Positions 1-7,179 of a DNA stretch of 32,950 nucleotides are shown piece by piece. The DNA lies in the NCBI GenBank assembly GCA_003485955.1, contig DNHH01000012.1:483-33432 (forward strand), written 5' to 3'. A program made the position numbers and the translations under genes. Below the pieces are notes generated by a model. The model made no database searches. It was given only the letters and a program-made list of their open reading frames with translations, and was not told the origin of the DNA. How positions within the stretch are numbered: position 1 is the stretch's first letter; the number at the start of each line of letters is the position of its first letter. This stretch comes from Opitutia bacterium. GTDB lineage: Bacteria; Verrucomicrobiota; Verrucomicrobiia; Opitutales; UBA953.

Positions 1-31
1 CTTGCTCCTGGAGTGTGCGAGTTTCAGTCAT
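1..31 (-). CDS. Start of an unidentified gene, cut by the left edge
   Basis: Reading leftwards from an ATG at 29-31 there is an open frame beginning MTETRTLQEQ that runs off the window. A purine-rich AGAGGA lies about 12 bases upstream of this ATG, one of the better ribosome-binding sites in the window, which is the main support for the start. Ten residues are too few to name a family. It would be transcribed divergently from the patB-like gene, sharing the 200-bp region 32-231 as promoter space. Confidence 0.4.
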   Translation of the reverse strand, partial: MTETRTLQEQ

Positions 32-231
32 GGGTATTTTAAATTCCTCTTAACGCCCAAAGAGTCAAAGGCCTGAATTACCCTGAGCTTATAGGCGAAT
101 TGTATGCAGGTGTTTCCCTTTAGTGACTAGGCTCCTGACTATCGAAAACCCATTGGACTAAAATTGCCATCGAATCATGCAAAATGCATTTGCTCAGAAA
201 GGAAGACAACTCAAGCATTGCCCATTCTTCT

Positions 232-1392
232 ATGTCGTTTGACTTCGATAGTTGTCCCGACCGCTCAACAAGCGACAGCACCAAGTGGCATAAGTACACT
301 GGGCGTGACATCATCCCTTCGTGGATTGCCGATATGGATTTCACTTCGCCTCCAGAAGTCGTCGAAGCAGTACGGGCGCGCGCAGCTCACGGTGTTTATG
401 GTTACCCCGCTCAGCGCGACCGTACGTTTGAGGCGGTGGTGAATCACGTTAAAAACCGGCATCAATGGACGATTGGTAAAGAAACCATCACTTTCATGTG
501 TTCGCTGGTTCCGGGAATTCATGCTGCGATCCGCATGGGTTGCGCACCGGGACAGTCTGTCGTCAGCACTTTCCCTGTATACCCACCATTTTTGAATGCG
601 CCGACGCTTTCGGAGCGCGGATTGCTTAAAGTCCCCATGGCTTTTGAAAACGGACAATGGACGTTTGACTGGGCCGCACTCGAGAAAGCATGCGCGCAAC
701 CTGAAGCGAAAGTGCTCTTGTTGTGCAGCCCTTACAATCCATTGGCGCGCGTCTTCTCGCGCGAAGAGTTGCTGCGTATAGCTGAGTTGGCGAAGCGCCA
801 TGACTTGCTCGTTTGCTCTGACGAAATCCATTGCGACCTGGTTCTCGACCCGAAGATTAAACACACCGTTTTCGCGACGTTATCTGATGATACCGCCGCT
901 CGCACAGTTACTCTCATGGCTGCGAGTAAGACCTATAATGTGGCTGGGCTAACCTGCGGATTTGCAATTATCACTGATAGCGCGGTACGCACCCGCTTCC
1001 GCAGGATTTTACAGGGCCTTTCGTTGGACCAAAATATTTTTGGCATGGCGGCAACAGAGGCTGCTTTCAATCACGGCGAGCCTTGGCGTTTAGCCGTGAT
1101 TGATTACCTTCGTGGCAATGTTGATCTCATCGAGAGGGAGTTGAAGGACATGCCTGGGCTTGTGTTGCGGCAGCGTCCACAGGCGAGTTTCTTAGCTTGG
1201 ATTGATGCAACTGCACTCGGTTACGAAGATCCACATGCAGCCTTTGAGCAGGGTGGCGTCGGTCTTGGTAATGGTGCCGACTTTGCGGGTGCAGGGCACG
1301 TGCGCATTAACTTTGGATGTCCAAGAGATCGCCTACGCGAAATTTTGCGACGTATGAAGGCCGTCGTCGCGAAAGCGCCTGGACGGCGTTAA
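232..1392 (+). CDS. patB: PatB/MalY-family PLP-dependent C-S lyase (cystathionine beta-lyase type)
   Basis: Fold-type I PLP enzyme of the MalY/PatB group, expected to cleave C-S bonds of cystathionine or cysteine conjugates in the cytoplasm. The open frame reaches back to 184, but family members begin with an MxFDFD-like segment, so I place the start at the ATG at 232 (386 aa; MSFDFDSCPDR). Visible landmarks: WIADMDF near residue 35, CSDEIHCDL near residue 200 (PLP-contacting Asp), and SKTYNVAGL with the Schiff-base lysine at about residue 233. The usual NPxGR motif reads NPLAR, with Ala for the highly conserved Gly. The reading frame is intact. Its stop overlaps the convergent rsmE stop by four bases. 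Family call is firm; the substrate and an aminotransferase annotation remain open. Confidence 0.88.
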   Translation: MSFDFDSCPDRSTSDSTKWHKYTGRDIIPSWIADMDFTSPPEVVEAVRARAAHGVYGYPAQRDRTFEAVVNHVKNRHQWTIGKETITFMCSLVPGIHAAIRMGCAPGQSVVSTFPVYPPFLNAPTLSERGLLKVPMAFENGQWTFDWAALEKACAQPEAKVLLLCSPYNPLARVFSREELLRIAELAKRHDLLVCSDEIHCDLVLDPKIKHTVFATLSDDTAARTVTLMAASKTYNVAGLTCGFAIITDSAVRTRFRRILQGLSLDQNIFGMAATEAAFNHGEPWRLAVIDYLRGNVDLIERELKDMPGLVLRQRPQASFLAWIDATALGYEDPHAAFEQGGVGLGNGADFAGAGHVRINFGCPRDRLREILRRMKAVVAKAPGRR

Positions 1393-2138
1393 GAGTGCTT
1401 CACTTGCTGGCTCAATACCTGGGTTGCAATGATGCAGGCCAGTGCGGCGTTTTCAGCGCGCAGTACCGCATGGCCAAGTGAAATTGGTCTGAATCCTGCA
1501 TGCCGAGCGGCAGCGAGCTCTTCGGGGTTCAAGTCTCCTTCAGGGCCCACGAGCCAGACGACTCGCGTAATACCAGTTAGCCGAAGTAGTCCGACCGGTT
1601 CGGCATCAATTTCCAAGGATGCGGTTAATCGTAATTCACCTTCTGTTATAGGCGGTAAGGCATCGCACCAAGCGCGAAAGTAATTCGGTGTCTGTACTTT
1701 GGCTGCCCAAGGATTTCCGCATTGCTTACAGGCCTCGATAACTTGATCGCGCCAACGCTCTGCTTTCGCTTGTGAGCGCTCGGCGTCTAGCCTGACTTCG
1801 CAGCGCGCCGTCATTAACGGCTGGATTTCGTTAACTCCCGCTTCAGCGACCGAGCGAACTAGGTCATCCATCGTGCCGCCTTTCGGCATAGACTGAACGA
1901 GCGTGACATGGGGAAAGGATTCAGGCGCGCGCGAAACTTTGAGTAACTCGATGATGGCGGCGTTGCCATCGGCACTGCTTAAACGCCCTTCGGCAATCAT
2001 GCCTGAGCCATCGAGAACAACTACAACGTCTCCGCGGCGGGCGCGCAGACTGCGCACCAGGTGACCGCTTTCTTCCGGCGAGAGGGTGACGGTTGTTGCG
2101 CCGGGGCGCAGAGGTTTTTCAAGCCAAGCACGTAGCAT
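1389..2138 (-). CDS. rsmE: 16S rRNA (uracil1498-N3)-methyltransferase RsmE
   Basis: 249 aa, the usual RsmE length. The enzyme methylates N3 of U1498 in 16S rRNA using S-adenosylmethionine and has a SPOUT (trefoil-knot) fold. The N-terminal PUA-like part (LSPEESGHLVRSLRARRGD) is followed by QSMPKGGTMDDLVRSVAEAGV and the C-terminal SAM-binding knot signatures VWLVGPEGDLNPEE and LGHAVLRAENAAL. The family usually has GPEGGFS and LRTETA, so these are recognisable variants. It starts three bases after the thiH stop, so the two are probably co-transcribed. The stop overlaps the patB-like stop: one TTAA at 1389-1392 supplies TAA to both strands. Confidence 0.92.
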   Translation of the reverse strand: MLRAWLEKPLRPGATTVTLSPEESGHLVRSLRARRGDVVVVLDGSGMIAEGRLSSADGNAAIIELLKVSRAPESFPHVTLVQSMPKGGTMDDLVRSVAEAGVNEIQPLMTARCEVRLDAERSQAKAERWRDQVIEACKQCGNPWAAKVQTPNYFRAWCDALPPITEGELRLTASLEIDAEPVGLLRLTGITRVVWLVGPEGDLNPEELAAARHAGFRPISLGHAVLRAENAALACIIATQVLSQQVKHS

Positions 2139-2141
2139 AAA

Positions 2142-3281
2142 TTATTTAGGAATCGCCTCCGCTTGGTCATACGATGCATCCCAGTCTTTCCAGATAGTTT
2201 CGTAGCCAGCGGCGCTGAGCATTGTGGAAACTTCAGCGGGAGAGCGCGTATCTTCAATCGAGAATTGCTCCAAGGATGCTTCCGCACCTTCGGAGTAGCC
2301 TGCGGGATTTGTTCGCGAGCCAGCCGACATCGCAGTGACGCCAATACGAAAGGCTTTATCGCGAAACGCCGCACTTTCGCGCGTACTTAAATTCAGCTCA
2401 ACTTCTCCGTTCAAGAGACGGAATGCGCAGATTGCTTGGACGAGATCCCGGTCCGTCATTTCAACCTTTGGCTTAAGGTTACCTTCATGTGGACGTAAAC
2501 GAGGGAATGATACGCTGAATCGGCTCCGCCAGTGTTTGCGCTCAAGCCAGTCGAGGTGCAGTGCCGTGAAGAAGCACTCCGTCCGCCAATCTTCGAGGCC
2601 AAAGAGTGCCCCTAAGCCAATCTTATGTACCCCTGCTTGCCCTACGCGATCTGGGGCATCTAGTCGCCAGCCAAACTCGGATTTGCGACCTTTCGGGTGA
2701 TGTGTGCGGTATGTCTCCGCATGGTAAGTTTCTTGGTAAACTAAGATGGCGTTTAATCCATGCTGTCGGAGCCGGACATATTCTTCGACCTCTAAGGGCT
2801 GTACTTCCATTGATAACGACGCGAAGTGTGGACGTAGTAGGTCGAGCGCTTGAACGAAATAATCCACGCCAACCTTCGTCGATTCCCCTGTTAGTAGCAG
2901 CGCATGATCAACGCCGAGTTTACGAATGGCGGCAGCTTCGCGAAGGATTTCAACCGGGTTAAGTGTTCGCCGTGGGACTTTATTTCCCGCGCTATAGCCG
3001 CAATAGGTACAAACATTCTGACACTCATTCGAAAGGTATGCGGGTGCAAAGAGCTGCATCGTTCGTCCGAATCGCTGGACGGTGCGTGCGTGGCTCAGTT
3101 GAGCCATTGTCTCGAGGTAGGGTTGCGCTGCCGGAGAGATGAGCGCGCGAAAATCATCGAGTTGGCAGTTGCCGGCTTTCGCTCGCTCAAGTGCCTGGAG
3201 AACGTCTTTTTCTGTACACGCAGCAATGCTAGCTCGGGTAATGTCCCAAGGGTGGGCGGCATGGACTTCGGCAAAAGACAC
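2142..3281 (-). CDS. thiH: ThiH-like radical SAM 2-iminoacetate synthase (tyrosine lyase)
   Basis: 379 aa. ThiH cleaves tyrosine to dehydroglycine (2-iminoacetate) and p-cresol for the thiazole ring of thiamin. The radical SAM cysteines are at about residues 87, 91 and 94 in ECQNVCTYCGYS (CxxxCxxC). The C-terminal half contains LNLSTRESAAFRDKA and GVTAMSAGSRTNPAGY, typical of the BATS-containing ThiH proteins. The start is a GTG at 3279-3281: the resulting MSFAEVHAAHPWDITRASI matches the family N-terminus and no in-frame ATG lies near. No other thiamin gene is in the window. It faces an amino acid ABC transporter across about 80 bp and is followed by rsmE. Confidence 0.9.
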   Translation of the reverse strand: MSFAEVHAAHPWDITRASIAACTEKDVLQALERAKAGNCQLDDFRALISPAAQPYLETMAQLSHARTVQRFGRTMQLFAPAYLSNECQNVCTYCGYSAGNKVPRRTLNPVEILREAAAIRKLGVDHALLLTGESTKVGVDYFVQALDLLRPHFASLSMEVQPLEVEEYVRLRQHGLNAILVYQETYHAETYRTHHPKGRKSEFGWRLDAPDRVGQAGVHKIGLGALFGLEDWRTECFFTALHLDWLERKHWRSRFSVSFPRLRPHEGNLKPKVEMTDRDLVQAICAFRLLNGEVELNLSTRESAAFRDKAFRIGVTAMSAGSRTNPAGYSEGAEASLEQFSIEDTRSPAEVSTMLSAAGYETIWKDWDASYDQAEAIPK

Positions 3282-3362
3282 GCTGCTAACTTAGAAGCGA
3301 AAGGGCGGAGCGCAAGCGTCTCGGGCGTTGCAGAGGTCACGGCTTGCCCTCAAATTAACGCC

Positions 3363-4076
3363 GTGCCCGATCTGCGCGCCGAACTCATTTCGAAGGCCTA
3401 TGGTAGTATACAGGTCTTAAAAGGTATTAGCCTGCACCTAAGACCGGCCGAACTCGTTTGTATGATTGGTTCTTCTGGCTGCGGGAAGTCGACCCTCCTG
3501 CGCTGTCTCAATGGACTGGAGCCTGTGGATGGGGGCTCGATTACTTTGGATGGAGCCCCGGTTTCCCCCCTTGATCTTCGTCGTCGTGTTGGCTTGGTCT
3601 TTCAGGGATTTCATCTCTTCCCGCATTTAGATGTGATGGGCAATCTGCTGCTCGCACCTGGACTATTGCGGCCTAAGTTTGCAAAAGAAGATACGGATTA
3701 CGCCGAGCAATTACTCGCGCGGGTTGGCGTGTCGCCAGAGCTGTTTAACCGTCGGCCGCACCAACTTTCTGGCGGACAGCAACAGCGCGTCGCCATTGCT
3801 CGCGCACTTGCGCTGCGCCCGGACGCCGTGCTCTACGATGAGCCGACGAGTGCACTTGATCCTGAGCGAACGGCCGACGTCGTCGCGCTCATTCGTGACC
3901 GCCAGCAAGAAGGTCTCGCCCAAATTGTTGTCACACATGACATGCCCTTTGCGCGGGCGCTTGCGTGTCGCACCATCCACCTTGACCACGGCGAAGTTGT
4001 GGCAGATGCGGCAGATTTACTCACGGCACCGCGCGATGAGCGCACCCAGCGCTTTTTGCGCTCATGTTTAGCATGA
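3363..4076 (+). CDS. Polar amino acid ABC transporter, ATP-binding protein
   Basis: GlnQ/HisP-type ATPase of a polar amino acid importer. From the GTG at 3363 the protein is 237 aa, normal for the family. Walker A GSSGCGKST is at about 36-44, the Q-loop at Gln81, the signature LSGGQQ at 135-140, Walker B LYDEPTS with D159/E160, and the switch His at 192. The frame stays open back to 2904, but that stretch is antisense to thiH and has no family similarity. The ATG at 3261 would overlap thiH. I prefer GTG 3363 because the protein then begins just before the first conserved strand. The stop forms an ATGA overlap with the permease gene. The start is the least certain part. Confidence 0.87.
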   Translation: MPDLRAELISKAYGSIQVLKGISLHLRPAELVCMIGSSGCGKSTLLRCLNGLEPVDGGSITLDGAPVSPLDLRRRVGLVFQGFHLFPHLDVMGNLLLAPGLLRPKFAKEDTDYAEQLLARVGVSPELFNRRPHQLSGGQQQRVAIARALALRPDAVLYDEPTSALDPERTADVVALIRDRQQEGLAQIVVTHDMPFARALACRTIHLDHGEVVADAADLLTAPRDERTQRFLRSCLA

Positions 4077-5557
4077 GATATGCGCTCTTATTGTTAATGG
4101 CGTCGCTTGCGGCGCGTGAACCGTTGCCCGAGTTAACCTGGGGCGCTGCCACCGACGGTAATGTGCCATATGCGTTTCACCCCGACGACACCGATGCGCT
4201 GGTGGGTTTTGAGAAAGACATTGTCGATGCCATTGCCCGTCGCATTGGGCGTCAGCCAAAGGCTATTCGCAATGATTGGGATGGCCTAGTTCCGGGCGTA
4301 CAAGCTGGCACATACGATATAGCCATCAACGGAATTGAGATCAGCGATGACCGAGCCAAGGAAGTCGATTTTTCCATTCCTTATTTCAAATGCTATGAAC
4401 AAATCGTGGTTCGTCGCGGTGGCCCACGTCCTGAATCGCTTGCAGCGATGTCGGGTTTGCGTGTGGGTACGCTCGGTCAGACCCTGGCGCTTGAATTATT
4501 GGAGAATACTCCCGGCGTTGAGGCCGTCCGTTACGACCAAGAATTACAGGCTTACAACGATCTCGCCGCCGGCCGTATCGACGCCGTCCTTCTAGATGTA
4601 CCGATTGCCAAGTATTATGCCGGGCCTGATCCGCGCCTTGAATTAATTGGCGAGCCGATTGGAGAAATTCGTTACGCCATTGCTTTGCGGAAAGGGAGTG
4701 CCCTAAAGGTCCCGATTGATGCTGCCTTACGTAGTATGATCGCGGACGGTGAACTAAGGCGGATTCTTTCTAAGTGGGATCTCTGGGGGCCTGCTCAAGC
4801 GTCTTTGCACGGGCAACCCCCTGAGCCACTCGGAACGCCCGATGGCTACCTTGATTATTTGAGCCGGGTGCGTGACTCAGTTTCTTGGATAGAGAAACTC
4901 GCCCGGTATTTTTCGCCCGAAGCCCTCGCGCTCTTAGCCAAAGGCGCTAGTTTGACGCTCGCACTTTCTTTGAGTGCCATGCTTCTGGCGGTTGCACTTG
5001 GCCTTATCCTTGCGCTCGCACGTGTTTATGGTCCGACTCCACTTTCGTGGATAGCGACAACGTGGATTGAGGTTATTCGCGGAACGCCCCTGCTTATCCA
5101 AACCCTCTTTCTGTATTATGGATTGCCCAATATCGGCATCCAGTTCCCGCCGTTTGTGGCTGGTGTCTTGGCGCTGGGAATAAACTACGCTGCGTACGAA
5201 GCGGAGAATTATCGAAGTGGCTTACGCGGCGTTCCCCGAGGGCAACTCGAAGCAGCTTTAGCTTTGGGGCTTACACAGCGCCAGGCACTGCGGCACGTGA
5301 TTGTTCCACAAGCACTGCGCGTGTGCCTGCCGACAATGACGAACGACTTCATTAGCCTCCTGAAAGATTCATCCCTTGTCTCGATGATTACGTTGCTCGA
5401 ACTCACAGGGTCCTACCAGCGACTCGCCACGCAGTACTACGATTACTTTTTGTTAGGCCTACTCGTGGCAATTATCTACTTATTACTCGGTCTGCCGTTT
5501 GTACGGCTAGCACGTCAACTCGAGCGTAATCTCGATGGTGATAAAGCCGCACGCTAG
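4073..5557 (+). CDS. Amino acid ABC transporter: fused substrate-binding protein and permease
   Basis: 494 aa from the ATG at 4073, which overlaps the ATPase stop as ATGA; an ATG at 4064 is also in frame. A short hydrophobic leader is followed by an SBP_bac_3 domain (about 20-245; LTWGAATDGNVPYAF, VGFEKDIVDAIA, YDIAINGIEIS). After a linker comes a HisM-type permease domain (about 280-490) with several membrane helices, RGTPLLIQTLFLYYGLP and the EAA loop EAALALGLTQRQALRHVIVPQA near residue 395. There is no lipobox; the binding domain is tethered by the permease. With the preceding ATPase this forms a complete importer in two genes, as in GlnPQ-type systems. Substrate cannot be read from sequence; a polar amino acid is likely. 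Confidence 0.9.
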   Translation: MRYALLLLMASLAAREPLPELTWGAATDGNVPYAFHPDDTDALVGFEKDIVDAIARRIGRQPKAIRNDWDGLVPGVQAGTYDIAINGIEISDDRAKEVDFSIPYFKCYEQIVVRRGGPRPESLAAMSGLRVGTLGQTLALELLENTPGVEAVRYDQELQAYNDLAAGRIDAVLLDVPIAKYYAGPDPRLELIGEPIGEIRYAIALRKGSALKVPIDAALRSMIADGELRRILSKWDLWGPAQASLHGQPPEPLGTPDGYLDYLSRVRDSVSWIEKLARYFSPEALALLAKGASLTLALSLSAMLLAVALGLILALARVYGPTPLSWIATTWIEVIRGTPLLIQTLFLYYGLPNIGIQFPPFVAGVLALGINYAAYEAENYRSGLRGVPRGQLEAALALGLTQRQALRHVIVPQALRVCLPTMTNDFISLLKDSSLVSMITLLELTGSYQRLATQYYDYFLLGLLVAIIYLLLGLPFVRLARQLERNLDGDKAAR

Positions 5558-5577
5558 GCGGCGCCAGCGGCGTTTTC

Positions 5578-5958
5578 TTAGAGTAATTGCTTATACTGGT
5601 CCGCTGTGAGCAGTGCTTGCGCAGCAGCGGCATTATCCAGCTTGATACGAATCATCCAAGCACCCGTGTAGGGCTCGCGATTAACGAGATCAGGCGAGCC
5701 GTTAAGTTCAGCATTCACGCCAATAATTGTTCCAGCAACGGGACAGTAGAGATCGGAGGCAGCCTTAACCGATTCGACAGTTCCGAAAACTGCATGTTCT
5801 GCGAAGGTCGCGCCTACCTTAGGGAGATCAACAAAGGTAACGTCGCCGAGAGCGGCCTGGGCATGATCGGTAATGCCAATGGTAGCGGTACCGTCATTTT
5901 CAAGGCGCAGCCACTCGTGGTCTTTGGTGTAGCGAAGGTCGGAAGGGAGGGAGCTCAT
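5578..5958 (-). CDS. gcvH: Glycine cleavage system H protein
   Basis: 126 aa, normal length. H protein carries the aminomethyl group on a lipoyl-lysine between the P, T and L proteins of the glycine cleavage system. The N-terminus LRYTKDHEWLRL and the lipoylation site VESVKAASDLY (Lys65) are clear, followed by the conserved NREPYTGAWMIRI. It lies 48 bp downstream of gcvT on the same strand and is probably co-transcribed with it. No gcvP or lipoate gene is in the window. It converges on the ABC permease gene with a 20-bp gap. Confidence 0.96.
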   Translation of the reverse strand: MSSLPSDLRYTKDHEWLRLENDGTATIGITDHAQAALGDVTFVDLPKVGATFAEHAVFGTVESVKAASDLYCPVAGTIIGVNAELNGSPDLVNREPYTGAWMIRIKLDNAAAAQALLTADQYKQLL

Positions 5959-6006
5959 GGGGAAGGTTAGTGAAAGGAAGGGGTCTCAGGAAAATAGTTC
6001 AATCCC

Positions 6007-7098
6007 TCACTTCACAAAAGGTTCTGCAGAAATTTCCAAAGGAATTCGATTCCCACGAATGTCCACAGTAAGGTTTCCTTTGGCTAGGGCATCTGAGCTA
6101 ATTAAAGCCGTGCCAATTGGCTTATTGAGTAAAGGCGAGTGCGTGCCTGAAAGGACCTCGCCAACTTTAGCGTCTCCAGCAAAGACGGGCGTTCCTTGGC
6201 GGGCAATGCGTCGATCGGCCAATGAGAAGAGTACGACTGAAGAGGATAGGGCGCCATCGGCCTGCTTCTTAAGTGCTTCGCGGCCGATAAACTCAGGCTT
6301 GGAGAACTTAACCGTCCAACCTAGGCCAGCTTGAATCGGTGAAATGACCTCGGAGATTTCATGTCCATAGAGCGGGTAGCCAGCTTCGAGTCGCAGGGAG
6401 TCGCGCGCGCCTAGGCCCGTCAGGAGGAGTCCGTGTGGTTTGCCCGCAGCTAAAATGGCCTCAGCAACTTTGGTGGCACTCGCCGCCGGCAAATAGATTT
6501 CAAAGCCAGGTGAACCCGTGTAGCCAGTCCGGGAGATGATGCAGTCGCTGACATTTGCGACAGTGGTGACGACAAAGGCAAAGCGCTTGATGCTATCGAG
6601 TTTTACGGAAGTGAGGGACGCTAAGATCGCTTCAGCCGCTGGTCCCTGTAAGGCTAGTTGGCCCCACTGCGCGCACTCGTCGGCGATTTTGACTTGGGAT
6701 GAGCCGACCTGTGCACGTAGCCACGCAATGTCTTTCGGAGCATTGGAAGCATTGAGGCAGATGAGGAATTCTTCGGGTCCAAGGCGATAGACAATGAGGT
6801 CGTCGACACAGCCACCATCCGGCTGACAGAGAATGGTGTAGCGCGCCATACCCACAGGAATCGTGGCCATGGTGTTGGTCATTACGCGGTCAAGAAACAC
6901 AGCCGCATCTTTGCCGGTTACACGACATTCACCCATGTGACTGACATCAAATAGGCCTGCGGTGCGGCGTACAGCCAAGTGTTCTTCGAGGATGCCGGTA
7001 TACTGAACGGGCATCTCCCAGCCGGCAAACGGCACCATGCGTGCCCCGTTGGCAACGTGGAAGGCATAGAGGGGCGTGCGGCTTAGGTTTTCGGACAT
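6007..7098 (-). CDS. gcvT: Glycine cleavage system T protein (aminomethyltransferase)
   Basis: 363 aa, normal for GcvT. It transfers the one-carbon unit from H-protein-bound aminomethyl to tetrahydrofolate, releasing ammonia. Signatures in order: TPLYAFHVANGARMVPFAGWEMPVQY, GLFDVSHMGE near residue 50, CVDDLIVYRL (the conserved folate-site Asp region), RTGYTGSPGFEIY (RTGYTGExGFE in most homologues), GARDSLRLEAGYPLYGHE and GLGWTVKF. The start ATG at 7096-7098 gives the canonical N-terminus; no Shine-Dalgarno is visible. Only about 32 bp separate the start from the terminator of the upstream lipoprotein gene. No glycine riboswitch motif is apparent there. gcvH follows. Confidence 0.96.
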   Translation of the reverse strand: MSENLSRTPLYAFHVANGARMVPFAGWEMPVQYTGILEEHLAVRRTAGLFDVSHMGECRVTGKDAAVFLDRVMTNTMATIPVGMARYTILCQPDGGCVDDLIVYRLGPEEFLICLNASNAPKDIAWLRAQVGSSQVKIADECAQWGQLALQGPAAEAILASLTSVKLDSIKRFAFVVTTVANVSDCIISRTGYTGSPGFEIYLPAASATKVAEAILAAGKPHGLLLTGLGARDSLRLEAGYPLYGHEISEVISPIQAGLGWTVKFSKPEFIGREALKKQADGALSSSVVLFSLADRRIARQGTPVFAGDAKVGEVLSGTHSPLLNKPIGTALISSDALAKGNLTVDIRGNRIPLEISAEPFVK

Positions 7099-7130
7099 GG
7101 ATTAAACGTGGTCGAGTGTGCGGAATGTTC

Positions 7131-7162
7131 CAATAAAAAAGCCCAGCAATCACGCTGGGCTT
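7131..7162 (-). terminator. Intrinsic terminator of the PEGA lipoprotein gene
   Basis: On the minus strand a perfect 9-bp stem AAGCCCAGC / GCTGGGCTT closes a 6-base loop and is followed directly by a run of T (the A-run 7135-7140 on the plus strand). It lies 18 bases past the stop at 7180 and before gcvT. This is the only textbook gene-end terminator I found in the window. Confidence 0.9.
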
Positions 7163-7179
7163 AATCGCTGATCGTAAAA

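Noticed and set aside
265..864. 199-codon open frame on the minus strand inside the patB-like gene
   Set aside because: It lies wholly antisense to a gene with clear family motifs and its translation shows no recognisable domain.
2904..3362. Open frame extending the ABC ATPase gene 153 codons upstream
   Set aside because: It is antisense to the N-terminal coding part of thiH, has no family similarity, and ATP-binding proteins of this class are about 240 residues long.
3282..3362. TPP riboswitch before thiH
   Set aside because: The leader is about 80 bp shared with a divergent gene and the conserved CTGAGA-type thi-box motif is not seen.
5546..5580. Possible terminator between the permease gene and gcvH
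   Set aside because: The GC-rich stretch can form only short competing stems and is followed by just four T, so it is too weak to call.
7099..7130. Glycine riboswitch before gcvT
   Set aside because: Only 32 bases separate gcvT from the upstream terminator, too short for the aptamer, and its conserved motifs are absent.
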